64,000 nucleotides of DNA from Odiellus spinosus (taxonomy: Eukaryota > Arthropoda > Arachnida > Opiliones > Phalangiidae). A program made the position numbers and the translations under genes. The stretch's first letter is position 1, and the number at the start of each line of letters is the position of its first letter. Shown in pieces: positions 10,854-21,800 of this stretch. The stretch covers positions 15,654,601-15,718,600 of the forward strand of contig OY987237.1 in the NCBI GenBank assembly GCA_963920705.1. The letters run 5' to 3'. Below the pieces are notes generated by a model that was given only the letters and a program-made list of their open reading frames with translations, made no database searches and had not been told where the DNA came from.

Positions 10854-11737
10854 TCAATGGATAGTGAAATGTTTTTTTGATTTCATATCAACAGAAACGT
10901 TTTGCCGAATGTATGACTCTGTCAAAGCGCAGATTTGTAAAACACTTTTTGATGGCTGTTTTAATCCTCCATTAAGGATTAAATAAATTCTATGTCCCAT
11001 TGGATTCGCAGGATTTGAGAAACTGGGGTCCAAATATTCTGTATCCAAATTTGCTCCCAATGTTTTGGCCATAGTTAAATTGCTGCTTAAGCCGTCGCTA
11101 ACCAAAGGCACGCACTTAACTCCAGTGGCGTTGATCCTGGCTAAACATTCTTTCACAAGCTGCGTCAAGAGCCGCCCGGTGTACCATCAAGCAAGAAATA
11201 CCCAAGAGGTATTTTCCAACTGCAGTTGATAGCTACTAACATAAATACCAAAGTCCTGTGACGCAATAGTTTGGCTATCTCGGCTGTTATTGGAAACCAT
11301 ATCCCAGCAAACACAAAAGGTCCCAAGAGCATCCGATATGCCATAGTCAACGAAGCCGGAGAAGTATTCCCCGCACCATCCCTTTACGTTACTTTTGCAC
11401 AATCAACCACTTAATTTTAGTTATTAACCTTTGTTGGAACAATATTATCTCTAAGATAGTGTTTTCCGTTTTGAACATAAATTTCTTCCTCCTGGAAATG
11501 TTCACTACGCACTGAATCATATGAAGATGGATTCCAATTGTCTCGATCTACCACAGCTATCCATTTTCTTTGCAACTCACTATTGCCCAGAAGAAATCTT
11601 AATAATAAAAATGCACCTCGGTTATTGTACATTTTGATTATATTAAAATGTTTTTTTATACCTATGAAATGAACACTTTTGTTCCTTCCCGACTCTCTTA
11701 TTGCGTTTACATTGCAAAAAGCACAACTTTTAACCAT
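10854..11737 (-). pseudogene. THAP-type P-element transposase remnant
   Basis: The first part (11737-11417) is a THAP DNA-binding domain: CAFC near the N-terminus, a tryptophan (RDNWNPSSYDS), SEHF, and a closing VPTKV. The cysteine expected before SEHF is Arg here (VRSEHF), so one zinc ligand is lost. Further on, GFVDYG (near 11340) and LVFMLVAINCSWKIPLGYFL (about 11250-11200) lie in different frames, showing a frameshift. A third frame (11168-10854) reads VPLVSDGLSSNLTMAKTLGA and NPMGHRIYLIL, typical of the RNase-H-like catalytic core of P/THAP9 transposases. The aspartates in VDYG and SDG would be the first two catalytic acids. The later glutamate region is missing. ATTGTTCCAACAAAG followed by GTTAAT at about 11430 could be a splice donor. 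It is the decayed gene of the surrounding P-like element. Confidence 0.85.
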
Positions 11738-11921
11738 TTTTAGTCTTCTATTATTTCGCCTTTACCCAAGCTCTCAAACCTCAAAAAGTTGCTTAATCAT
11801 TTTGTAATTTCCCGCGCTTTTGCTTTTACTCAAATGGCCTATTAGCATCTTTAGGTTTCCCGCGCTTTCATAAACGAGAATTCATCCCTTCAAATTTCCC
11901 GCGGTTTTTCCCTTTTAAAGT

Positions 11922-11936
11922 GTCTGATCCTTCTTG
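11922..11936. mobile_element. Solo end of MITE family A
   Basis: GTCTGATCCTTCTTG is identical to the right end of the MITE at 12307-12595. No matching left end is nearby, so this is a fragment lying within the P-like element. Confidence 0.5.
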
Positions 11937-12049
11937 ACTAGATGGCGCTAAATACATAATGTCCCTCAAATGGCAGCCTTCGGTTCTCGACGTTTTCCCC
12001 CCCGGTTGGCCGTGAGGGTAGTGGATCTAGCTTATTTTTCATATCTATG

Positions 12050-12057
12050 GTGTCTCC
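12050..12057. repeat. Right target-site duplication of the P-like element
   Basis: GTGTCTCC, identical to 9498-9505. It corresponds to the Gly-Asp-Thr codons of the AtuA signature read on the minus strand. Confidence 0.92.
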
Positions 12058-12306
12058 CCAAAAACCAGATGCTGAACCAATTTTAATCGTCTTATTCGGC
12101 AGCGCACTGTAATTTCTATGTAGATTATTAACTAAATTAACATTTCTAAATTTAATTACGCGATACATTGTCTTAAAATTAAAACAAAACTAAACAAGAC
12201 AAGACAACCTTCGTGAATTTGTTAATCGTTACAAATTACTACTAAAATCTAACATCAGCAGACGACGCTAGTGACAGCAGGGTCGGTTTACTAGGGTTCA
12301 TGCAGG

Positions 12307-12595
12307 CAAGAAGGATCAGACAAGGAGAGGAAAAGTGGGGACGGCGCGGTTCTTACTGCGTCGGCCTAAACTCCCACTCTGGGAGAACGGGGGTAGAGAT
12401 GTTTCGTGGTAAAATGTTGTCACGTGGGTAAAACGGATCCTTTATCAGCTTCGTAGTAGCCAACGACGCTAGTGACCACGTGACAAGTTTACCTCGAGAA
12501 TTTCCTATCCCAATTTCCACCCGAGTGGGAGGTTGGCTCTTCTCTCTCTAACTCAACGCAGCCCTACTTTTCCTCTCCTTGTCTGATCCTTCTTG
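12307..12595. mobile_element. MITE family A, copy 1
   Basis: 289 bp with long terminal inverted repeats (CAAGAAGGATCAGACAAGGA at the left, its inverse complement at the right) and an exact 7-bp target duplication ATGCAGG (12300-12306 and 12596-12602). It has no coding capacity. It is close to copy 2 at 24155-24435, which lies in the opposite orientation. Confidence 0.92.
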
Positions 12596-12602
12596 ATGCA
12601 GG

Positions 12603-14914
12603 ATAAGATTTTTTTTTTTTGTCGCGCCATCTGTTTTATTTTTGAGTATATTGACCCTTGTGAATGAACCCTGCCATGGAGTAATAAAATCTGGCGAGCA
12701 AAAGCATTAAAGGGATTCAACACTTAATTTTCTAGGCAAGGTCAAATTTATCTGCTGAAAAATTGGGCCATGAAAGAGATAGACTCCACCCATAGATATA
12801 CTCCGCCCCTAGATAGACGACTCTGAGGTCCTTTAAAGAACTAATCATAATTCTTCAAATAGTTTTTATTTCTCCTCGCTGCTTACGCTCAATGTATGGA
12901 AATGAATAAATTGAAATTAATACGTGGGAAAATTATTTTCAAAAACTCTTTAAAAATGATAGACGTTACAAAGGCACAGGAATTCACTTTTTTCAGCAAA
13001 CTTATGCGTTAACATTGTTAAATTTTAGTTTCCTTGGAAGAAAATTGGCAAAAATAGCATAATTTTAACCCGATTAAAATTGAAAAATGGGAAGCCACAT
13101 ATTTTAATTTATGTACCACGTAATTTTCGTCTAACATCATTTGTATTACGTAAAAAACATGGGGTAACTGAAATATACTGGAATGCAATCAAGGTTAATA
13201 TAGACCATATAGAGAGATAAATGTAAAAAAAAATCATAATACACGGCAAAAATGTAGCGTAGAACAAATTGAAATACATTTGTATTAAATTAAGATTAGT
13301 ATTGGAGTACAGACATATTTGGGAGTCGCGAATATTAGAAAACAAAATGGGTTTTGTTACTTTTGTACCATTATCTAGGGAGGGATGCGAATGAAACCAA
13401 AGCTCATACGTTAATAACTCAACCTTCATTTAAAATATAGCGAGCTATTTAAATTTGATTCGACTAAATTATTTAAAAATTCACAAAAATAATTTTATAT
13501 TAATTTAATTTAAGAATTGAGACTTTAAGACTGGTATTTTGAAAATTGAAAAATTGTACGGATAATTTAGGTTTAGTAAAATGAAATAAAAGAACGAGAA
13601 GTCTAGGACAAGACCAACCGTCCCGCTTTTAAGACACGCGATATACTCAGCCAATAAAAATCCATTTCAATCACGATCAGTGGCGTAGCTGAAAACTCAG
13701 AGCTCCCCTTTATTCCGAGCTTGCCCCCCCCCCCATTACGTTTTTTCCTCCAGTAAATAGGCAAAGGGGTTGAAACAGTTTCTACCCCTCACAGAAAGCG
13801 TCATTCCTCAGGGGGTGTTCTAGACTTTGTTCTTTTATTTATTTTTATGTTTAGGCATACACCTAAATTTGAACTTAAAAATTCCTGATAAAATTAATCG
13901 TGGATAGTAAACAAGGACTAAAAGAAATAGCCTTTGTAGAAGCGTTGATTCACGCTGGGAACAATGAGCGCGTTCAGTAAGACTTTTCAGAAAAGTTACG
14001 AATGAGCTGCAAATGTGGGAACTTTTGAATTTGTTGACGCGTCACTAACCCCATACTCATTCGAAAACCATTAAAAAAAAAAACTACGAGGGATGTCAGA
14101 AGAACAAGAGTGTAGAAATTGGTGTCTGCACCGTGTAATCGATGACTCTTACTGAATGCACCCAGAACTCACTAAATTTTACCATCAACCTTCTAGCCCT
14201 GTTTATTATCTACGAATAATTTACGTTTATTTCGCGCTTCATTTTCTCATTTTCAATTTTCATATTAAAGTATTAATTTTATTTTCGTTTAAATTTTTGT
14301 TCAACCTTTTTTACGTTAGTATAAATGTTTCAAATAGTCTCGCATAAATGGTACGTACAAAAACTAGACTAAAGAGGGAAAATGGTTAAAATATATTTAA
14401 CAATTATTTGAATTTTTTTGGATTAAAAAAAATTGTCAGTTTTTTATATTTCTTGACTTTGCGAGGAAATGAGGAAATTTCTACGCAAAGCTTTTAGAAA
14501 CAAACCAAAAATCTCATCCTAATTCAGGAACAATTACTCCGTTAATTAATAAACTGTTCTAATGGATTAGATTGTTAACTAGACTGCGAATATTAATTAT
14601 TTTTTTGACTCTTCTCTACATATATTTACAAAATTATTTCCAAAAAATCATTATACGAATGCTCGCTTACCGTTTATCTTACAGAATATACCGCGTATTT
14701 TATAAAAACCTAGTTTTTTTACGACTAAGTTAAAAAAAGGCTGGAACTTAATATTCATTTATTTGTTTAAACTTTGCGCGTTATTTGGCAAATAAATGTG
14801 AAATATTCTAATTATCAGCTGCCTCGTGTCCCCCCCCCCCTGTCCCCCCTTGGTATTTAAATTTATCGTAACAATGCCCTTCTTCAAAGATAAAAAATTT
14901 AATCTACTTTGTAT
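12603..14914. other. Intergenic, no gene seen
   Basis: AT-rich sequence between the AtuA pseudogene and PGRMC. It contains one GCGCCATCT motif (12624-12632) and short C-runs near 13725 and 14830. A 106-codon minus-strand frame (13429-13109) is hydrophobic, has no recognisable family and sits in low-complexity AT-rich DNA, so it is not called. Confidence 0.7.
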
Positions 14915-15692
14915 TTATTCGTCTTTCGACTTGGAAGAAGTTTCGGTCGGACTGTCTTTCTTAGACGCGTTACTAGAATCTTCATCATCCGAATATTCGG
15001 TCGGTTCCTCACCGGGTTTTAATAGTTTGCCAATGTATATGTATTTTTCTTTAGGGGAGAATAACTGATTAGTCAGGAATACTAAAGGGATAGAAAATGA
15101 ATTTAATAAGATGTATATTCACCCGTAAACTGCATCTCCCATTCCCGAATCGATTCCATATCCATCGGACCTAAGTCTGAAAGATCATCGTATTCGTCAC
15201 CCTTCGGCGCTGCAACGGTAAAAGTAGCTAAACCTCTCGACGCATCCCGCCCAGCGAATGCGTTGTAAGGGCCACCTGTTTATCGAATATTGACTTATAC
15301 ATTAGTCTTTTAAAGAAAAGTGAGGTAGTTTAGCACTTACCAGGCCCGTAGAAGTCTTTTCCACGAGTCACGTCGAATATCTTTCCATTTACAGCTACGC
15401 AAACTCGACCGTCAGGTCCGAGACCGTTATATTGCCGTAGCTGGACTACAGTCATATCTTGCTTCTTGAGGGGCGGTGGTAGAGGATCTTCGGGTTCTTG
15501 TGGCTCAATTTTTTCTCGGCCGCTGAAGAGTAGTTTGTAGATTAACACGCCGCATATTCCGATTAGAACTAAATTAACAGGGCTATATATGATGGACTCT
15601 ACTATTTCTATTAACACTGATTTATTCGATTCTAACGCCTCTTTAATCGTGGACGAAGTCGCCTCGCTTCCCTCCACCGGTACTTCAGCCAT
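14915..15692 (-). CDS. PGRMC: Membrane-associated progesterone receptor component (PGRMC-like)
   Basis: PGRMC proteins are single-pass membrane proteins of the ER with a cytochrome-b5-like domain that binds haem and supports cytochrome P450 and sterol metabolism. There are three exons: 15692-15341, 15275-15123 and 15048-14915, with introns GTAAGT...ACAG and GTGAAT...AAAG, giving 212 residues. One transmembrane helix lies at about residues 39-56. The cytochrome-b5-like domain follows from about residue 79: [18 protein letters not shown], then [31 protein letters not shown] and [18 protein letters not shown]. The FYGP tyrosine that ligates haem iron in mammalian PGRMC1 is present (about Tyr115). 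The acidic, Ser-rich tail after YSDDED also fits. ATG 15692 (MAEVPVEG) is preferred, because the frame upstream has only a GTG. AATAAA overlaps the stop codon. It is head-to-head with NDUFB7, 514 bp apart. Whether it is the PGRMC1 or PGRMC2 type is not resolved. Confidence 0.95.
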
Positions 15693-16206
15693 TTTCACTA
15701 AAGATAATTTAGTTTTTTACGCCGTAATCAGCGATAAAAAAAAATTCCGGCACACTCCAAAAACTAAATGTCACTAAGCCTACTCTACTACAATAAGATT
15801 AAGAAGTACGCGACTGAGCGATGATGCAAAAATGACTTGGCAATCAACAATTTGACGATGTTCGGGATTAGGCCATCTACCAATAATTTTAATCAATAAT
15901 TTGAACAATATCCTACTTAAATTAATTAAAACTTTTCACGTTAATAAAGTCACGGGCCAAAATCACTAGACTTAAATTAAAGTAAGCTGATTTAGTTTTT
16001 CTCAAAAGTGGCAGCAATGCTTAGCGAAAGATGGCAGAAAATAAAGGTATTATTGGAAAATAGTCAAAATTCAAAAAGGGTGCTTATATTCAGCACCTAG
16101 TGCCATCTATAGGTCAATTTATACGTTTTGATTGGAAGAAGAGAGGTCAAAGAGTATAAATTAAGTTATTGCGGAGGAATTCCCAGTTTCAAATTTTAAT
16201 TAAATT
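15693..16206. promoter_or_regulatory. Divergent promoter of PGRMC and NDUFB7
   Basis: 514 bp separate the two start codons, which point away from each other. This stretch must hold both promoters. No TATA box is obvious. GATGGCAGAAAAT and GTGCCATCTAT resemble the GCCAT motifs seen elsewhere in the window. The promoter role is inferred from position only. Confidence 0.6.
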
Positions 16207-16809
16207 ATGGGCCAGGTATTTTCTTTTTCCGGACCCCTGGCACCTTTAAATTCTATTCCGGATACACAAAAACCTCCAAGCTTTGATCCTGATTATGGTT
16301 TTCCAGCTGAAAGGAATGAGAGAGGTAAATTATAGATTATAGCTGCACTATAATATAGGCCTTGGCAAAACTTACTCCTAGAAATTCGGAATTCCACAAG
16401 TATATTGTTTTATACCTAAATCCAAAGCGAAGGTCTGTATCTCCGCTATTTTTCACGTATGTAAGGTTTACGCTTACAGTTATGATTGCCACTAAAGAAG
16501 AGATGGACGCTGCGAAACTAGATCACAAGTACCGGGATTATTGCGCCCATAAGTTAATCGAATATAAAGCGTGCAGACACAGTAATTTCCCATTTCTGGC
16601 TAAATGCGGTGCGGAGAAGCATCACTATCTTGAATGCCAATACGAAGAGTGGGTCCTTTTCTTAACACGGTTTATTAATATAATAAATTTAATAATATTA
16701 AGCTTTTACTTATAATTCAATTTTCAGTTACGTTTTGAGGATGAAAGAGTTTGAAAGGGAAAGAAGATTATTAGATAGAGTTGCTAAGAAAGCTGAAATA
16801 GAAGAATAA
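16207..16809 (+). CDS. NDUFB7: NADH dehydrogenase 1 beta subunit 7 (complex I B18)
   Basis: This accessory subunit of mitochondrial complex I sits on the intermembrane-space side. Three exons, 16207-16324, 16480-16648 and 16728-16809, have clean GT-AG introns (GTAAAT...TTACAG; GTGGGT...TTTCAG) and give 122 residues, the usual family size being about 120-140. The protein starts MGQVFSF, with Gly2 available for the N-myristoylation known in this subunit. VMIATKEEMDAA and RDYCAHKLIEYKAC follow. The twin CX9C motif is perfect (CAHKLIEYKAC and CGAEKHHYLEC), as expected for a disulfide-locked CHCH fold imported by the Mia40 route. The end YVLRMKEFERERRLLDRVAK is typical. AATAAA (16805-16810) overlaps the stop. 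All key residues are present. Confidence 0.97.
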
Positions 16810-18876
16810 ATATATTTTAAAAATAGTTTGGTTAATGCTGTAAAGGTTGTAATTAAATGGTATTGCCTTTAACTTGTGTAATATTTTGAACTATGCTTAG
16901 TAATATAACAGGCCTTACAACTCTTATGAGGGTGTTTATGAAAACTTTCAAATTGAGCTGTTCAACCTAAAAGTAATAAAACATAAATCAAATTTGAAAC
17001 TTGTCAACTTGTCTTTAAGAAAACCACTTTTATTTGCAGTATAATTTAAATTTTACTTGAGAATTTACACGAATAATTTCCTGGTTCATAACTTTTAAGG
17101 CCTATAAATACACTCAATTCTAGACATCAGACAAAAATTCTAGATCACAGTGCGATAATTACACCTATTAGGCAAAAGTCAGAAAAATAGAGAACTCGGC
17201 GATCAAATTCTCTTCGTATAAAATATGATTCAAATTAGGTGCCTTATCTGAATATATTTTTTGGTCCCTCGATATTTAGCCACTGAGTTAAAGTTAAAAT
17301 TATTCAGAATGAAATATATTTTTAAACTTCTCGTTTAAATGGCAGTGCGGTTTTCAATTTAGTCGATTCAAAATTTAACCCCCTTTAAGTTATTTTTTAC
17401 AGAATTAAGAAATTTTAAAACAAATAACCAAAGATTTTAATGAAAAAGGCCTTTTTTCGGGCAGTTCAGTTAACAAGGCACGTGAATTTTTGCGCTTTCC
17501 CGCATCTTTTAATTTTTAAACTTTGTTTTTTTGCCTTTTTTTTTAGGCTTAGGTATATATTTTTATAAAAAGTTATTTATTAAACCATTGCTGCTGAAAA
17601 ATCAATAGGCCTAACCGCTTACTAGGATAGCTAACTCACGATCCATCGGTCAATTTACCTTATTTCACTTATAATAGCAATTTTCAGAGCAGAAAACCTA
17701 TTAACATTGCGAGATATTACGCAACTTACGAAAAATTAAGTAGGATCAATCATTAAGGTTTGGAAGGTTTATGAAAAAAGAGAAAATGTGGTCCGCATGA
17801 AGCTTCCAAACTTATATTGGTTCACCCTACCAGTCCGATGAAATAACGCGTGAAAATTAGTCTAGCTAGCAATTTGCGTAAAGGACACTTGAATCCATTA
17901 CCATTGAGTTGTTAAATAATACTTTCAAGAGTTGTTTCTATTCGGGTGAGTTTGGAACCTTGACTCAAACAGTGGCGCCATCTACATTACAAGCACCACG
18001 TCATAATGATAATTTTTTCTCATAAACAGAGATATTAGTTATCAACTGTCTCGTAGTTTATTCCATTTTGAATTGGCAGCACCCATTAAGCTAACCTAAT
18101 CAAGCGAAACTAATATTTGTATTCGTTACCAACCCGAGATGAAATTGATTACAGCGCCATCTTTTGCCATTGATAATCAGTGGAAAATTTTATTCGTAAC
18201 ATTAATATAGGGATAAATTAATAATGGATAATGATTACGCTATCCGCTTCAAACGGTAATTTTTGATAAACTTGTAACCACGCGACCATTTAATTTTTTT
18301 TGTTTTGTTTTTGCGGACAAACTGGCTTTTAAAAAATATTAGTGTTATTTTGTTTTGTTTGTTAAAAAATACTATTTTCGTTTCCCCAAAAAACTTTCTA
18401 TATAGGTAACTTTGTTTAAAGTTTAGCAAATATGTTGATCGTACTGTTAGAGTCTCTTTAACTAGTAAAGCTTAACATTGACAACAACAACGAAAAAGGT
18501 GTTTGTGTGGATTAACTTTCATAGTCTGTAAAAAATTGTATTCCTACATTGAGCACTGAAATAACCACAAAAAACTTTGAGACATTCCGTCGAATGCGGC
18601 TGAAAAGTTGCGAAAAAATTAATTTTCAATTTAAATTAAGGCTCTACGTGTTGAAATAACTACTGTACTTTTAGTAACGTCTTATACGGGTTTGTAACTT
18701 TTCAAAGAGAGCCTCTAAAATTGTTTTTTAAGTACTGATCTGGCGGTTTTATTTGTTTCAAAAGTTTTTTTTAAGTTTCTTTGTTCCTTTTTACAAAAAT
18801 TTTAAAACGTCGGTCAAATATTTAATTTTTTAAACTCACGGTGGGTTAACGAATTAACAAACAAACTAGACTTAGT
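16810..18876. other. Convergent 3' region, no gene seen
   Basis: AT-rich DNA between the 3' ends of NDUFB7 (plus) and the first elongase (minus). It holds their 3' UTRs, a further AATAAA near 16974 for NDUFB7, and GCGCCATCT at 17975-17983 and 18154-18162. I see no further exon. Confidence 0.7.
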
Positions 18877-21800
18877 TTATTTTTCGTTAACTTTGGCAGC
18901 CAATCTTTTCGTAACCCCGTTTTTAACACCATCTTGACTAACACCATTGATGGTCGATCCATTTTCCTTGGTTGTACCATTTTGTTCCTTGTGGGCGTGA
19001 CCATTTTTGCTATCATTGCCATTGACTGCGGATTTACCATTGACCGATTTGCTTTTTTTGGAGAATTTAGAGTTTGCAACGGCCGCGTTCATACGCTTGC
19101 TCAATGGCCGGATGTAAGAATCGCGGAAAAATTCCCAGAAAAGAAACCAGAACATGACAGCGTGGAATCCAATCCACCACATAAAACCGCGGGGATAGTG
19201 ACAGTCGATGAACAAAAGTTGGAAAGAGTGAACGAAGATCATGATGAATTGAACCTAGGATAAAAATTGGTCAAATATATTTACACTAACATCGGAAGAT
19301 TCTCACAAAGCTAGCCAAGCCTAATCCCACCATTTCCCGCGAGCAAAGTTCACTAAGCCTAATCCCACCATTTCCCGCGAGCAAAGTTCACTAAGCCTAA
19401 TCCCACCATTTCCCGCGAGCAAAGTTCACTAAGCCTAATCCCACCATTTCCCGCGAGCAAAGTTCACTAAGCCTAATCCCACCATTTCCAGCGCGCAAAG
19501 CTAGCTTAGGCTAATCTCAAAAACTCACCATTTGAATTCCAGTCATATATTTCTTCCACCAGAGATACTTGTACATGTGAGGTCCAATGGCAGCAACGCC
19601 GTAGTAGAAGTACATCAAAATGTGAACAAAACTATTGATGAAGGCAAAGAAGGTACTGTGGCCGCCTGCAATAAGTAGAAAAACAAATATTAGTAATAAT
19701 TACATTTCCCTGAAAATAAAACGAGTCTCGGAAAGTTACAGACCTGGAGTGAACTTAACACCGAACCAAACGCTCATGGGCATGACACCGTGGTGTATAA
19801 CGTGAAGGGTTGATACGTGAGTGTATTTTTTCCGTAAGACAAAAAATATCGTGTCAGCAAATTCGATGAATTTTGAGAAATAGTACCAATAAGCGGTGCT
19901 AACCATCTGAGCAAAAAAAAAAATATTAATTAAGTACTTTTAAGTATCGTAGTAATTTTAATTAAAAATTTACATTTAAGGCGTCGCTAGAATTGCTATA
20001 ATCAATTGGTTGGCATTTCCAACTGTATTTCGTGAACCACCCGTATTGACCGAGCTAAAATAGAGAACATTGATTAAGGACGAAAAAGAAATAAAAAGCT
20101 GACTAAATTCTTTCGCGAAATACTTACCCAAAAGAAAAGTAGGAAACTAACGATGACCATAGCGAAATTGTAAAAAATCATCACGCCTCTAATGTTGAAT
20201 GGTTCCCTGTCTTTCATTAAAGCTGGTCCTAATATTTTGACGAAACATACGTAGGATAGGCAAATGGATAAGGTGGGCAATGGACTCGACATCAATGGCC
20301 AATCAGCCACTCTCGTGTCTAAAAAAAAACGAAATTAATGACAGCAAATTAAAGAATATTCACTTGTTCCTCAAAGTATAAAGGCATGTCAATATAATTA
20401 TAAATTAGGTTATAATTTGTGTTAAAATAACCTAATTAAAGTTGTAATTTAAATCTAATTACTTCAAATTGGTGTACTTTAGAAATAAAAACTCCTTTAA
20501 AAGGGTTTATGACTAATTCATATTTTACTTTCAACGCGTTACTCCCGACACCGACGCAAAAACGATATAGATCATTAAACTAATTAAATGAGATTAAAAT
20601 TACGTTGTCGCGTTTTGAAATTAATTCATTTTGAATCAAAATGTTGTGGGAGATTCTGCAAACAACGTATAAATAAAAATTCTCAAAGGGATAATGAAAT
20701 TTTCCATTTTTTTACCTTCCCTTTAATAGAACTCTAACAAGACTTATAATATTACGAAATGTTTGACACTTCGAAAAAATCTGAACCAGTGTCATTGGAT
20801 TAAGTTAAATTGGAGCAAATCTTCGTGACCTAGCTTCCAAAAATATAAATTAACCGTATCCAGGTTAAGAGGTTTTGGAATTCAACTATATGCCGGTAGT
20901 TAGAATTAGAAATCACTAAAAGAGAAACTTTTTGCCGCGTTCACACTAGACTTTAGCTAGCATTTCTAAATCGATTTGAAACTATAAAATCGTTTTAAGC
21001 GTCACGTGTTCACACATGGTTATAAATCGATTTTTTATAGCTTCATCTATCGGTTATTGAAACCGAATCGGTACGAAACTGGTTCCCGAAGCCGATTCGA
21101 GAAATCGAATCGATTCGATTCTAGAAAAGACGGTTTCCCGTTCACACGGCTACAGCAAACCGTTTTGAAACGGTTTAAATCGATTCATATGTCTAATATG
21201 AACGCGGCTTTTAAAACAGGTTTAAACCGTTTGAAGCGCAAAATGGAAAATTCGGGGGTTAACTGTAGAGATCATATGTCAAATAATTTAAACATTCCAA
21301 TAAAGGTTACAAGGCGTGTACATGATTTCCACAGACCTGGTACTCCTGGAAAACCTGTACAAGCCGAGGAATTTCAAAATGGGCCTAAAATCTCAGGGAA
21401 AGTAAGAGTATTTTAAAAACTGTCCAAAAGATCAGTAATTGTACCAAACTGTGACACAGAATTACTAAAGACCATTCCAAATTAATTCCTGAATAGTTGG
21501 TATTATTAAATAACCTTGGAACGAACAAAAAGAGCCGATAAAAAAAACTTGTTTCTATGGAAGATTTTCCCTTTTTCAAGGTTGAGACGAAGTTTTATAA
21601 TACCAACTATTCAGTGACTAAGGTAAATCACAAAACTAAGGTATACAAGCTTGGGAATTTATAACGTAGCTTCACATTTTTCTCAATTTCTCATTTACGG
21701 ATCCAGGATTCACATAAATTATGTTAAAGTAGTGTGTTAAGTAGAGAATTCATAACATACACCGTAAATTACACATTACTACTAGTTTAAACGTGTAGAT

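Larger units (their letters stand above)
9506..12049 (-). mobile_element. P-like DNA transposon with TIRs and 8-bp TSD
   Basis: The left end begins CATAGACATATGAAAAATAA and the right end is its near inverse complement (ends ...TTTTTCATATCTATG). Similarity between the ends extends, with gaps, over about 120 bp, including GGCTGCCATTTGAGGGACA and GCGCCATCT in both arms. An exact duplication GTGTCTCC flanks it at 9498-9505 and 12050-12057. An 8-bp duplication, CA...TG ends and a THAP-type transposase remnant inside all fit the P superfamily. Removing the element and one TSD restores the AtuA exon frame across the junction. The element is dead: its transposase is frameshifted and truncated and a LINE has landed in it. 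Confidence 0.9.
9216..12168 (-). pseudogene. AtuA/DUF1446-family gene, broken by a transposon
   Basis: Exon 1 starts at ATG 12168 and reads a basic, Asn-rich leader (MYRVIKFRNVNLVNNLHRNY) followed by IKIGSASGFWGDT, the N-terminal glycine-rich signature of the AtuA (acyclic terpene utilisation, DUF1446) family. The leader looks like a mitochondrial presequence. The frame is cut at the GDT codons by the P-like element 9506-12049. The exon resumes at 9497-9487 and meets a donor GTATCT at 9486. A 97-bp intron ends at TTCTAACAG (9390). Exon 2 (from 9389) continues VPQLVYGG, then after a frame change YLVFDYLSEITMSLLTAARR and a stop at 9218-9216. A 71-bp piece of exon 2 is duplicated in tandem. The rest of the gene is not in the window. 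Three independent lesions make function here impossible. The family assignment is from remembered family sequence. Confidence 0.85.

Noticed and set aside
13109..13429. 106-codon hydrophobic minus-strand frame
   Set aside because: AT-rich DNA easily yields such hydrophobic frames; no family signature, no splice or promoter support.
14826..15068. Plus-strand frame opposite PGRMC exon 3
   Set aside because: Antisense shadow of the third PGRMC exon.
15589..15777. Plus-strand frame opposite PGRMC exon 1
   Set aside because: Antisense shadow. The GTG start at 15698 for PGRMC was also rejected in favour of ATG 15692.
18934..19263. Plus-strand frame opposite the last ELOVL-1 exon
   Set aside because: Antisense shadow of a coding exon; the elongase reading has splice sites and family motifs.
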